DNA of 64,000 nt from Perkinsela sp. pyNocScin1. Its lineage: Eukaryota; Euglenozoa; Kinetoplastea; Prokinetoplastida; Perkinselidae. Below are positions 17,801 through 24,647 of this stretch, in pieces (within the stretch, counting starts at the first letter, position 1; each line of letters opens with the position of its first letter). The translations under genes were made by a program, and so were the position numbers. The stretch covers positions 496,001 through 560,000 of the forward strand of contig CAXHTR010000002.1 of assembly GCA_964019655.1 (NCBI GenBank), in the 5' to 3' direction. The notes under the pieces are model-generated. The model worked only from the letters and a program-made list of their open reading frames with translations. It was not told where the DNA came from and did not search any database.

Positions 17801-19153
17801 GCTCGATATGTCCCGGCAAGCTGGAAAGTCGCCCTAGACCTATCTTGCTTTGGGAAGGTAGCAGCGATAAACACAAGACTCGGATTTCAACCGATCTACT
17901 GCTTTAATGAAGCTTCCGCTTCTCGATACAATGAAAGTTATCTCTTTCCAGTATCATGGGCAAACCCGACGAATATCACTGGTATATTAAATCTTTTGCG
18001 CCGAAATCAGCTATGGAAAGAGAGTGTTTCTGTTTTTAAGAGTTTCCACGCACAGACGTACACATCAACACCCTTTGCATCTCCCCCATTTCGGAATCAG
18101 CTCAAGGCGCAGGCAAGAATCGATGACATTCTCAGAACAAGTAGGCCTACTGTGCGTGCTCTGTTTGATTCTGGCCAGTGGAAGCTTTCAATTTTGCTTC
18201 TTGAAAAGTACATTGCTCCGCATGTGCTTGGCAAAATAGTTTCTTCTCCCCTAAGCTCTTGCAACAACAATTTCGCCACAGATATAGCCATCTATCCGAT
18301 CAAACTAACGCTAACTCTATATCGATACAGTGCGAAGAGTTGTGTCCAACAGAATGCATGGAAAGCCGCATATAACATTTACCTTAGAGCAGCTGATGTC
18401 TACAACCACTGCTATTCAATCAGCAACAGTCGTGCTTGCGCTAAAAAAGAACTCTTCCCCCTATCCCTGACGATGCATCGTGCCTTTACGGACCCACAGC
18501 TTCATATGGAGTTGATTCGTATATTTGGAACAATGTTCTGTGACATCGCTGATTACTGGCAAGTAGCTGACGGGAGCTTCTGGATGCATGCAATGCAGCT
18601 GTATCGATCTTTTGTGACCATTTGCAATGCTTTTAGAGCAAGTACTGGTGGATCAGCTCTAGTGGATGACCTCAATGCTATCAAAACTTATGTCACTGGC
18701 ATGCTTTTTGATTTGGGACCTCCTTTGGATAACATGATGAGCTCTTTGCATAGCATGCAAGATTCGTTGGTTCACCAGAGTGAAGGTTCAGAAACGCGGC
18801 TCATTGATAAGCATTTATCATTCTTACAAAACAAAGCACTCCACGCGCTTTCTAAGTCGAAGCCAGGAGACTTATATGATCAGATATCACGATCTTTGCA
18901 AGTGTGTCCAATCGGCACATTTCTCCAATTCTTGATCACACGAGACAAACAAGCTTCATGCGCGTCAAGCAAATTGTCCGTGGTTGAGAAATTGTTTTCT
19001 ACGATAAAGTTTTCGAATTCTACAACTCATGTTTGCATGGCACTGCATTACGCTCAATCCATAAATGATGTCGATCAGCAAAGCAGTAATGCGGAAAGAT
19101 CTTCTGCGCTTTATTTGTATCATATCGCGCGCATTAATTCCTTTGGTCGTTGA
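8813..19153 (+). CDS. giant (3446-residue) helical-repeat protein, PPR-like, probably mitochondrial RNA-related
   Basis: One uninterrupted 10.3-kb frame. The first 35 residues are basic and could be a mitochondrial presequence, and residues to about 420 are Ser/Arg-rich and low in order. From about 480 to the end it is almost all alpha-helical, with many degenerate units centred on a Trp followed by a small hydrophobic helix, for example WDRGLALV (about 800), WRYALSL (about 963), WHRAFSLL (about 1547), WRYALICI (about 2102), WDVSLMLMAL (about 2267), WNAALSIL (about 2784), WKVALDL (about 3004). This W-x-x-A/S-L-x-L pattern is the one I associate with pentatricopeptide-like proteins of trypanosomatid mitochondria, but the units are irregular and the 35-residue spacing is not clean. 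There is no enzyme motif. Known trypanosomatid PPR proteins are far shorter, so a scaffold or assembly factor for mitochondrial ribosomes or RNA processing is only a guess. Confidence 0.85.
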   Translation: MNKLFNVARSRSMHEIGQPAQSKRFFIWKFHEECEEEFQNELKHKHAERNQGNEWFPFFRETTKESRVRGKLCTKALSTFEGLTYTKRRAKNKIINPVRAEIDTLTSSFRDSSAATDTGYSQYLSFLSMEDDLPFSEAAYANAQLWSDSEHSARQQAKSFDNLGDSDHGHRMRAVQSFSWKYQSAYEHRNPTSRTSITSCGAFRCFPPREPQNIRSHSQNALRKLMKDIIGSSHCSRTKSKSLVLSDGTKTGHTRLSVWHSHLLEFLGSKCRTLQDSTQLQTKESRERYFYIQKNPLVLDIRARRKVFEAVSARINGPSVTLASAKATSNRMLTRFAMAKLNSVKAEQDPSANQTECSPAFFSTPESSISHEIVNTRQINDSASNRKDDEVERADLKAREFITKAHSPFPPFYIRTEKKTVQSSSTPHHMLDFVKHRIKLALSSTPSGGESQDDRNFASLIKSDIAEAFDQQEIPSHLLLSLGRWLIHDLLLDGSASLPSVVSNESKEKFSKKIRYSDNRATISRYEPTFQLLLTIFDYFARHRDSSIQTPASWNSANHHKNLTNDFITSIFSVKIIEDLIKKITIELQQQKTNGLRVDFQETCDFVTYKDEYGEETALSRKMLSLIGQQSRQSLEKHQKASLWENSIKAFSMLERFFAFFGHPPVANALYTPEALSELIVSVSREYILLSTGEECDQKSSLFDFLLYTCKATNKNKAIQKQNVQSRAAISNIVAQLHERSRRFGSFLSQNASLCVLFFQGMTKPRDILGFYELSFSRIRQSDPLYTKIVAFILRQGSYDWDRGLALVCSLPKSAKSNLYHSGRKNFVINSMVCEWENLFSLCGTWMHCALAFGHMLKRKDHVSAWRIYLQVFRFAQRSSHSANSSESSPCTLPEPICMQLIWKVIRQCRDIPRQSRMIMSSIMMQRRLWEHAFIISQAQNSLEDAHMVLQNISEGIQGRQLWRYALSLKSGNTIHLAKRYQFENILRDLAQKCAVGSRDLSTSGIPRSAVWFTAMHLLEQWNYAPKKWPFSRPPYHLSPYASALLFSIPGMPKPILDTLMRPESLLGDQKLDSQLLSRMSESEALCTIKKHVQNGSEISFLLTKSLSIGPQWMVAISTWCELPETRTHGHLLNLLFDKHKLRQAIDISCGGHSNSFYRASSSNGSQEIENITEKLISRAAPLTLQLANFFVRSSFGQWTKNMQDSSLEGRHTLAKNFFLRLHYAETMRFVLSHCPRGNILFQNHFFRLKNLCNWDIYDFLHTFCLQRALRGSTSKYMLRNSATFEANHASIHFIQTILRNSSLSALPSQDYDIRLWLRSHIDSPCNYKESQNGQPESYGTHENQHDENCDEENLDISPAEEKLLAINGLNNNEEAAARLPFEPTWQVALCHFSSIISKDGLNQVKISHEPVILDNSSREKIRLSENASHNPHSLAYYLMILKSLIVSTPPCSFHHRVKAYISPLWWWWYMVRINSPRDCLPLEYYGYLTRILWFATRFEAKIIMLSIFKSYKKQLVDEDAHGAFASSLRFLQDLILRRGNQGTTSWHRAFSLLHALKRWPAQSQVNGDLANKAFSSMMVLNYAIAALRDYENEEGSSLPLRTMAQYIKTVSNRSRRRAPSRQWQRRAFIECKKAHHQLRLQNFWVNAFDAFRSSISNNGWFWEHESACHARTDDSLRMGPDAMRCPFTSAHATLFESYGSFPIDSIWKGCIKDRNTVAISSKKKKISRDIYPSVARVMAQVNLFGYELPSLLSNFLCLHADLEALCRILFGVLRTELRSSNQDSSIFLEGFSAALHKEFHFIAQSLGHVRFKLKLAPKLSQNAILRTVKFLYTLEESSLMRLLGYAEGISQGVKLRTATSHELNSLRLQPSTTFQNPSLMYIPHEALRVQATAEYYLRNMNYKEWIRIIFRNFRAHPALITRLIVYIAESSRSASDLHELWSAPSSLINAIESEYHRSKEKAPQKASDTNGFLYDDFLSKHVRFCETHHISMLIQIFLILIREDTLFIDAVEPAIETMLNHGWGKESVYLLAHSINRTFFLSETWIPSVLEEEHKASKVLGHLGSMNLNLSSMEGATMRPISDFRSTIIRALQRAPLKTMDWRYALICIHGLSPTEILKATKRCWKTSLYALASLSRHISSRNIDAMSCTPNFLYATQKKTGMGDQRLLRAFLCGLSVLHAAKKRSAVSATVTFMAQEGLFDANGVVRRLARRMSLSGQRLFAVVRGFCSTGMGKWSDAVALCLKNYKQCHIATLLHPLQRKKTPWDVSLMLMALAIAQGLSRHLVVRPLYIDCLSSCLDSLSNSSKGTVFQALKPAWATDVIPIQKVFSLLLDEKSSKNAASGGQLTPWGEPMWYYAMEQFASFRSNDTPCHESFYLSQFRIFGSSRTDVVPRLYHACHKDMVSQEILYISLRCAAEQNRWKDCLRMALGHGLKLGQFIQGPLRSKIIDTITANSSISSFLRCLLVPCKSGLQALCTTSLCIESIDDDNWMRIMARCSQFGRWQHLLELAKPGIPPQVIQSIESSSGLLHQPFVRALSQCSPSHLHHFVMSQHDFFICVEVMLHKYELLLHSVQSLYTHSDHEKDILESDKEAIAYILRHPVNRSLLKYILDLSEKLIQIAYVHPEYSAFPKLWKIITFFILNRIPHEMIFKFCWKPFREKKKGIYHSDAQRTTQYSDEDLNETRNDFQLMHFSEILSISNLSLWVPLQKCVRYCSSYMSVSISLNEIFEALYSAKISTEKLRIKTEVLESISDVGYSRFLAKALFTEILHRKSVKYCTQSWNAALSILKTALSLWLTVRKSSLIEMSCDHRSDESESASKKEFLFGHNSGAHTTKDSGISIFAPQCLDHSKNWAKIEGFLQSSSFLTQNRSLTTDQEVQDEVYAACTSLLRRMTSYEVIKPPSHALDQLTAAKTDFEEMIFSKNNRKSDAEALSMPRGLSLWMIALRLLCSTPEAVKSSNHNVRTAFFHAQVEDVSCRYRFYQDFFGRFCYIIARYVPASWKVALDLSCFGKVAAINTRLGFQPIYCFNEASASRYNESYLFPVSWANPTNITGILNLLRRNQLWKESVSVFKSFHAQTYTSTPFASPPFRNQLKAQARIDDILRTSRPTVRALFDSGQWKLSILLLEKYIAPHVLGKIVSSPLSSCNNNFATDIAIYPIKLTLTLYRYSAKSCVQQNAWKAAYNIYLRAADVYNHCYSISNSRACAKKELFPLSLTMHRAFTDPQLHMELIRIFGTMFCDIADYWQVADGSFWMHAMQLYRSFVTICNAFRASTGGSALVDDLNAIKTYVTGMLFDLGPPLDNMMSSLHSMQDSLVHQSEGSETRLIDKHLSFLQNKALHALSKSKPGDLYDQISRSLQVCPIGTFLQFLITRDKQASCASSKLSVVEKLFSTIKFSNSTTHVCMALHYAQSINDVDQQSSNAERSSALYLYHIARINSFGR

Positions 19154-19215
19154 TGATATGACCGTTTTGCTGTTGATACAGACTTGAATCACCGCGAAAA
19201 AGAAATTCTTTTGTT

Positions 19216-19231
19216 TGCTTTTTCTTAATAG
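19216..19231 (+). promoter_or_regulatory. candidate trans-splice acceptor before DCC1
   Basis: GCTTTTTCTTAATAG: pyrimidine tract then AG at 19230-19231, 33 bases before the ATG at 19264; a second AG lies at 19248-19249. Proposed spliced-leader acceptor. Confidence 0.4.
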
Positions 19232-19263
19232 AATGCGCTTCTGTCATAGCTTAAATCGGTAAA

Positions 19264-20793
19264 ATGAGAAACGAGGAAATATTCATCGACATGTCTGTGC
19301 ACTTTGGCGAGCTCGAGGTTTCTAATAATATTTTAATCATGGAAATCAGCACCGAAGTTCTGCAAAAGCTTGAAAGGGGAAAATCTTCCAGCTTTATGTT
19401 AAAGTCTTCAAAAAAAAGTATGCTTGAGATAGAAAATGATTCCGCACAAAATTCAGTGCAAAAGGGCACTACGTATTTTTGCGATGACGTGCAAACCTAT
19501 TTTGTGGACTTTTACGAGCAAAATGCCCCGTACGTACTCGGGAAGCGAGTGCAAAATCAGATCCAGCTCGCCATTTCAACACGCTTTTCATGTGCAATTA
19601 CAAGACTGTGTCCAAGAAGTGATTTTTCCGAGCTCTTCCGAATGACAAGGTATTCAGAGCCATATCTTTTAGAGCAGTCCGATAAGACAGTCGAAAAAAT
19701 TACTTCATACGACATAAACGCGTATCTCAAAGCTATTCCTGCTAGTGAGCGGGAGGTTCGCCTGGAGCTGGGTATGCATGGGATGCGCACCTTTAATTTT
19801 CCGTTTTTCCAGGCAATGCGAAGAGAAGACATTGATGTTGTCGCAGACGCGCTCGTCACACAGCTCTCATGTTTGCAAAGCGAGTTTAGCGAGCTTTTTG
19901 AAACTCTTCTACAGGTTCCTCTTAAATTGGCCATGAATGCTCTCGGTGAAATCTTTGAACCGCAGCTTATGACTTATGCAGTGGAAATCATTGGGCAAAG
20001 AAGACTCAGCATTGTAAAAAATTCCACTCTCGATGAGCTTGTGGGATCATTTGACGTGATTTATTTTGATGTCCGTGCTTATCTTAGACATAAAGCTCAT
20101 CTTTGCTTTTTGAAGAGCAAGACATGGGCACTGCCCGACCTACTGAAGGAGCTTCGTAAAAGCATTCCGAGTGATATTTATGAAATTTTAAAGCATCATT
20201 GGAGGTCTGCTGACGATAAAATGTTGCTTGAGTACGCTAATGAAATAGATACAGATCTTTTTTACCCATTTCCTTTGACCCTGTTTCGAGGAATAGCAGT
20301 GCTGTGGAAAAAGGAAAGTCAGAATGTGGAGTTACCTGATGAAAACCAGATTTACGAATTTCACTACTTTCCCTTCCTGTCCATGGAGTGTGCAAACGCA
20401 GAAAAAATGCTCGAAGCTCTTATGCGCCTGCGCTCACAGTGGTCAAAATATGAGATGAGCTCTTACTTGCTACCCTTTCTTGATCTGCAGTGTCAAACAT
20501 CATCGAGATCCATTGATGATTTCGGTCTTTACGACGATTGGACGTTAGCACCATCATATCGGATACATAGCGTATATGATCCACTAAAACTCGACTGTGT
20601 AGATATGCAGGACGACTCTTCTGCTTTAATGAGCTCTCTACGCGACGGGTCTCATAAAATTGACCATAGACCAAATGAACAATGTTTGGCCGAGAATTGT
20701 AATGCTACTAGCCAATTAGATATGTTTCTCAGCAAATATACCGTGCAGCGTGTCATCAATGGAAAGACCCTTTACTGCATGCGTGATCTTTAA
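19264..20793 (+). CDS. DSCC1: DCC1-like subunit of the cohesion (CTF18) clamp loader
   Basis: DCC1 joins CTF8 to the CTF18-RFC complex, which loads or unloads PCNA at forks and supports sister-chromatid cohesion in the nucleus. The 509-residue product has the three parts expected: an N-terminal beta region with EISTEVLQKLERGKSSSFMLKS and a GTTYFCD element, a middle helical region, and C-terminal winged helices. The most telling part is the end: a segment MLEALMRLRSQWSKYEMSSYL (compare SLFSLREKWTEEDIAPYI in animals) followed by a final SKYTVQRVINGKTLYCMRDL, like the family's last KYS...NGVKVY block. It is about 100 residues longer than the animal protein, mainly from an acidic, low-complexity insert before the final motif. 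Similarity is weak overall but the order of motifs is right. Confidence 0.7.
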   Translation: MRNEEIFIDMSVHFGELEVSNNILIMEISTEVLQKLERGKSSSFMLKSSKKSMLEIENDSAQNSVQKGTTYFCDDVQTYFVDFYEQNAPYVLGKRVQNQIQLAISTRFSCAITRLCPRSDFSELFRMTRYSEPYLLEQSDKTVEKITSYDINAYLKAIPASEREVRLELGMHGMRTFNFPFFQAMRREDIDVVADALVTQLSCLQSEFSELFETLLQVPLKLAMNALGEIFEPQLMTYAVEIIGQRRLSIVKNSTLDELVGSFDVIYFDVRAYLRHKAHLCFLKSKTWALPDLLKELRKSIPSDIYEILKHHWRSADDKMLLEYANEIDTDLFYPFPLTLFRGIAVLWKKESQNVELPDENQIYEFHYFPFLSMECANAEKMLEALMRLRSQWSKYEMSSYLLPFLDLQCQTSSRSIDDFGLYDDWTLAPSYRIHSVYDPLKLDCVDMQDDSSALMSSLRDGSHKIDHRPNEQCLAENCNATSQLDMFLSKYTVQRVINGKTLYCMRDL

Positions 20794-20896
20794 AGGTCTG
20801 AGAAAGCCAGAATATTTTGTAAGAGAACCTCAGTAGAAAAAAAAGGTCTTATTGTACCTTATTCATACATTAGTTTTGCATCATCTGATTGATAAG

Positions 20897-21643
20897 ATGA
20901 AAGGTATTCAGCGTGTGGTTGTGTACTCAAGAAATGTCCTTAAAAACCTCGCGCGCTCTCAGTCCGAAGCTGCGGTGGTGAAATCGCCGGAGATACCAAT
21001 AAGTTATAAAACGCGCCGCACTGGTCTTTTACAGATATCTCGCTTTGACCCGGAGAGCTGTCTTCAAAAAATCGATAGCTATAAATACACGATTAATAAC
21101 TCCTATATGGTTCTCGATCTTCTCATTGCAGTGAAGGCTCACCAAGACCCTACACTCGCATTCCGTGCATCTTGTAGCGAGGGTGTATGTGGTAGCTGCG
21201 CAATGAACATAAATGGGGTCAATTCACTTGCATGTATCACACATGCGTGCGATGCAACAACTGTTGCACCCCTGCCCAACATGCCTATCATTAAAGATCT
21301 AGTGGTCGACTTTAAGATGTTCTTCACGCAATACTCCTTTATTCGACCCTACGTGCGCAATGTAAACCTCGACCGCCACCACATTCAGAGTATATTTAAT
21401 CGTTATGAGAATGCCATGAAGCTACGTAATAAAAACTATCTTCCGAAGTTTGAAGGACAAGATCCTTGCAAATTCATGTCAGTTCCGAAAAAAGTGTCGG
21501 CATTTATCCGGATTCTTGAGTTACTTCTTGAAAAGCGTGACATCACAAAAGGCCTTTACGTGTTACGAATTCTCATCCAAAAAGAAGGTGTTAGCGTACC
21601 AGCTCACCTGATTAGAAGCTACATAGCTGCCTTCTATTCGTGA
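20897..21643 (+). CDS. SDH2N: succinate dehydrogenase iron-sulfur subunit, N-terminal half only (split SDH2-N)
   Basis: Complex II iron-sulfur protein fragment that would carry the 2Fe-2S centre on the matrix side of the inner membrane. A longer frame opens on a TTG at 20852; I take the ATG at 20897 (248 residues), which starts a basic presequence-like segment. The ferredoxin domain has the full motif CSEGVCGSC (Cys 93, 98, 101) plus Cys 113 in the SLACIT strand, with the following LPNMPIIKDLVVDF and a C-terminal helical tail. The second half of a normal SdhB, with the CxxCxxCxxxCP clusters for 4Fe-4S and 3Fe-4S, is absent; instead there are about 75 extra helical residues. Euglenozoa are known to encode SDH2 as two nuclear genes (SDH2-N and SDH2-C), so this is not a truncation. 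SDH2-C is not in the window. Confidence 0.93.
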   Translation: MKGIQRVVVYSRNVLKNLARSQSEAAVVKSPEIPISYKTRRTGLLQISRFDPESCLQKIDSYKYTINNSYMVLDLLIAVKAHQDPTLAFRASCSEGVCGSCAMNINGVNSLACITHACDATTVAPLPNMPIIKDLVVDFKMFFTQYSFIRPYVRNVNLDRHHIQSIFNRYENAMKLRNKNYLPKFEGQDPCKFMSVPKKVSAFIRILELLLEKRDITKGLYVLRILIQKEGVSVPAHLIRSYIAAFYS

Positions 21644-21718
21644 TTTTGTCTGTAAATTAGTAACCTGATAAGCTTTTTATATACGACATCTTCTATCACG
21701 TATTAACCCATCAAGATC

Positions 21719-22987
21719 ATGGCTTCAGAAGATGACTGCTACAAGAACTTCATTCTAAACATACTCGACGAAAATGGCCCACGATTGTATAGCTACTTGC
21801 AAATGTTTGAAAGGCTTACCCTCTCTACGCCGCCCCAGCACGACATCCACACGCTTTTGCAGAAGGATATGGATAAAATTCAGGCACTAATAAAAAAGCA
21901 GCCGAAAGAGGCAAGAGACAGACTTCGACTTTGGTTACCCTTCATAAAAATTCTTTTTCAGTCGTTGCGAATGAAGCATGGTAGTGATCCCGTACGCAGA
22001 CTCAAGTGTGCCATTGCTGCATTTATGGAATACGATCCCATATTTCGTATAAACCCACACCGGGAAAACCCGAAAAGTCAAACTAGGAGAAATTGGCAGA
22101 TACCAATTTTGGTTTACACACTGAAATTACTGAAAGAATGTGCTCTAAACGTATCTCCCCAGCACATTGTGAATGATATGCAGGAGCTCTCACGTCAGAG
22201 TAGAAACCTCATTCTTTTCTGTCAGAATGTTGATACTGATGTTGATGTTAGCATGTCGCGCTTCAAGGCGATTCCCTTTGTAGTGAACGCCATACTTATC
22301 GTTCTTATATCGTCTAACCAAACAGACCAGTGCCGCTCTTTTCTCTTAGCTGTTGAAGCAATGCAAAAGCAAGGATCAGTGTTTCTAGACTGCGCTACTC
22401 GTGCGCAGTTCGTAATATACCAATTTTATCTCGGGCGAATGCGTCTATTAGAGCGTAATTTCAAAGGTGCAAGTGATGCATTTCGATCAGCTTTTGAAAA
22501 GCTTCCTACCGCACACCCTAATAAGCGCATAGCGCTGTTCTATGCGACAATATCTAACTTATTGTGTGGATTAAAAGTGCGTAGGGAGCTTTGCGATAAA
22601 TACGATCTACACTTTTTGAATGAGCTCACAGATGCTGTTGAAAATGCAAGCTATTCATCCTATAAAGCATTCGTCCTAGAACATAAGGGCTTGCTTATGG
22701 ATATGGGTATCTACACGCTTTTTTTACACCTCGAAAGCGAAATTCACTTTTATTCTTTGCAAAGATCTTATGCCCTATCAAAGAGGATTGAGGATCTTGA
22801 CGTCAGCCGGCTTCCGGTCGCATGCGTTTGTGAATTCATGAAAAAAATGGGTGCATCATCACTCACATATTCAGAAGAGGTCGTAATGGATAGTATTTCT
22901 GGAATTCTTGCAGCGAAAAGGGCTATGGGATACTTATCCCGGGCACATAAGACAGTTGTATTGAGCAAATCATCTCCCTTTCCGTAA
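21719..22987 (+). CDS. PCID2: PCI-domain protein, PCID2/Thp1 type (TREX-2 family)
   Basis: The family member Thp1/PCID2 pairs with Sac3/GANP and a small acidic protein to couple transcription with mRNA export at the nuclear pore. In 422 residues the first two thirds are TPR-like helices and the C-terminal third is the winged-helix PCI end. The clearest landmark is about residues 235-285: FVIYQFYLGRMRLLERNFKG then ASDAFRSAFEKLPTAHPNKR, matching the Y..YLGR..F....F..A...L..A......NKR.IL.Y block of PCID2. The C-terminus reads as expected for the wing with repeated short strands. CSN12, a close relative in the COP9 complex, is the main alternative and cannot be separated by eye. It lies 75 bp after SDH2-N. 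Confidence 0.82.
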   Translation: MASEDDCYKNFILNILDENGPRLYSYLQMFERLTLSTPPQHDIHTLLQKDMDKIQALIKKQPKEARDRLRLWLPFIKILFQSLRMKHGSDPVRRLKCAIAAFMEYDPIFRINPHRENPKSQTRRNWQIPILVYTLKLLKECALNVSPQHIVNDMQELSRQSRNLILFCQNVDTDVDVSMSRFKAIPFVVNAILIVLISSNQTDQCRSFLLAVEAMQKQGSVFLDCATRAQFVIYQFYLGRMRLLERNFKGASDAFRSAFEKLPTAHPNKRIALFYATISNLLCGLKVRRELCDKYDLHFLNELTDAVENASYSSYKAFVLEHKGLLMDMGIYTLFLHLESEIHFYSLQRSYALSKRIEDLDVSRLPVACVCEFMKKMGASSLTYSEEVVMDSISGILAAKRAMGYLSRAHKTVVLSKSSPFP

Positions 22988-23035
22988 GCAGTAGGAGATT
23001 ATTTTGAAACGGCATTCACTTAGTTTTCAGACTAT

Positions 23036-23053
23036 ACTTTCTCGATTTTTTAG
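23036..23053 (+). promoter_or_regulatory. candidate trans-splice acceptor before the M16 core protein
   Basis: ACTTTCTCGATTTTTTAG: long pyrimidine tract and AG at 23052-23053, 22 bases before the first ATG (23075). A textbook-looking acceptor by composition. Confidence 0.45.
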
Positions 23054-23074
23054 TCATCTCGTAAAATTACCCTA

Positions 23075-24559
23075 ATGATGCGCTTCATCTTAGAAAAGAG
23101 TGCTAAATCAAAGCAATTTCGGGGAATTGCAACCTTTAACGTACATCCGAGTTTGGAAAACAATTTCGCTCAGCCTTGTCCAGTGTCTGCAACTCATGCT
23201 ACTGATGTCACACGCTCTGAGCTCTCTAATGGATCGCGCGTGGTCACACATGACATGGACGCATCCAATGCATGCGTTGGTATATATGTTAAGGCTGGTG
23301 CAATCTATGACCCGAAAAAACTTCCAGGCATGAACTATGCCTTTAGATGGTGTTTTCTGGGCTCAAACATTGAAAACTCAATATTTCAGAACGATAAGTC
23401 GATTCGATCAGTCGGTGCAAGCTACCAGCACGCAGAGATCCGGAAAAAACTACTCGCATTTAAAGTGGAGTCAGGACGAGATGCCTGGAAAACGCCATTT
23501 ACTCATTTGCTCTCATGCATGGCCGTCCCTCGATTCGCACAATCTGATATTCTCAAAGTTCAAGATCAAATGGAAAACGCAACAGAGGAGCAGCGGTGGA
23601 AAAATCCGAGAGATTACTGCATTGAACAGGTCGAACAACTAGCCTTCAAGGGTGAACCACTCGGAAACCCTCGACACATCAAGCCTTATTTTGTAGATGA
23701 GCTAACATCTGAATCAATGCAAAATCATTGGGTTAAAACATTTTCTCCATCTCGAGTGACTATAGTTGGTGTGAATGTTGACCACCAGGAGCTCGTCGCA
23801 TGCTGTGAAGAGCATCCTTATACACTAAATGCGAATGCCCCACACTTTTCTAGTGCGGATAGTCTTCTAGTCGAGAATACCAGTGTCTATCAAGGAGGTA
23901 ACGAGCTCGAATTTCAAGAGAAACGGGAAAAAGAAATGTCCACTAAGCCACATATGGAAAATGAAACCGTTGGGGCTATTGCATGGCGGGCCTGTGGAAC
24001 CAGCTCGCTGAAAAGATATGCCTCTTTCTTAGTTCTGCATCAAATTCTAGCTATTTTTCTGCAAGAAGCATCTCAAATTGGAGATGGATTTGTTGAGCGT
24101 GGAATTCAGTCGTTTTACGTGCCGTATGAAGAGGCAGGTATTTTCGGTATGACCTATAGAGAGTCTCCAAAGCTTGCGTCTAGCTCTATTAAGGAGATTC
24201 TAGCGATAAATCAGCAGCTAATTTCTCAGCCTCATTCAAAAGAAGTCATTAAAGCAGCTAAATCTAGGGCTCGAACGAGGCTTTACCATGATAACTTCGA
24301 GCTACGCAGAGACTACAGCGACTTCTTGGCGTTGGGTAACTTTACCGGTGAGCCCATGTCTGATTCCAGTGAGCTTTTCAGTGCGATTGACAATGTTAAT
24401 TCAAACGATATCAAGCGAGCATGTGCGGAAGCTAGCTCATCGTCACCGTGTATGTACAATATGGGTGACGTTTACCACCTTCCATCGCTTCGCCAGCTTG
24501 GATTGAAGCATAATATGTCGCACAATACCTTGGGCTCAACGATGGCTATCTCTTCCTAG
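23075..24559 (+). CDS. M16 peptidase-family protein without zinc site; cytochrome bc1 core protein or MPP-alpha-like
   Basis: The family includes mitochondrial processing peptidase and the two large core proteins of complex III. The 494-residue product has a presequence-like start, then the M16 landmarks SNGSRVVTHDM and AGAIYDPKKLPGMNY, where an active subunit would continue with HxxEH; here the position reads YAFRW, so the zinc site is missing. The later glycine-rich substrate loop of MPP-alpha is not seen either: the corresponding place reads IFLQEASQIGDGFVERG. Two halves of about 210 residues typical for the fold can be traced. Loss of both catalytic and loop features favours a structural core subunit of complex III over MPP-alpha. 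Its neighbours are also mitochondrial (SDH2-N upstream, a membrane protein and the REH2-like helicase downstream). Confidence 0.8.
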   Translation: MMRFILEKSAKSKQFRGIATFNVHPSLENNFAQPCPVSATHATDVTRSELSNGSRVVTHDMDASNACVGIYVKAGAIYDPKKLPGMNYAFRWCFLGSNIENSIFQNDKSIRSVGASYQHAEIRKKLLAFKVESGRDAWKTPFTHLLSCMAVPRFAQSDILKVQDQMENATEEQRWKNPRDYCIEQVEQLAFKGEPLGNPRHIKPYFVDELTSESMQNHWVKTFSPSRVTIVGVNVDHQELVACCEEHPYTLNANAPHFSSADSLLVENTSVYQGGNELEFQEKREKEMSTKPHMENETVGAIAWRACGTSSLKRYASFLVLHQILAIFLQEASQIGDGFVERGIQSFYVPYEEAGIFGMTYRESPKLASSSIKEILAINQQLISQPHSKEVIKAAKSRARTRLYHDNFELRRDYSDFLALGNFTGEPMSDSSELFSAIDNVNSNDIKRACAEASSSSPCMYNMGDVYHLPSLRQLGLKHNMSHNTLGSTMAISS

Positions 24560-24647
24560 CTGAATTTCTACAGTCACAATCTACGTGATCAATAAGCTGT
24601 AACGACGATCAACTTTACGTTTCCACCTGTGGGTTTATACAACTAAA

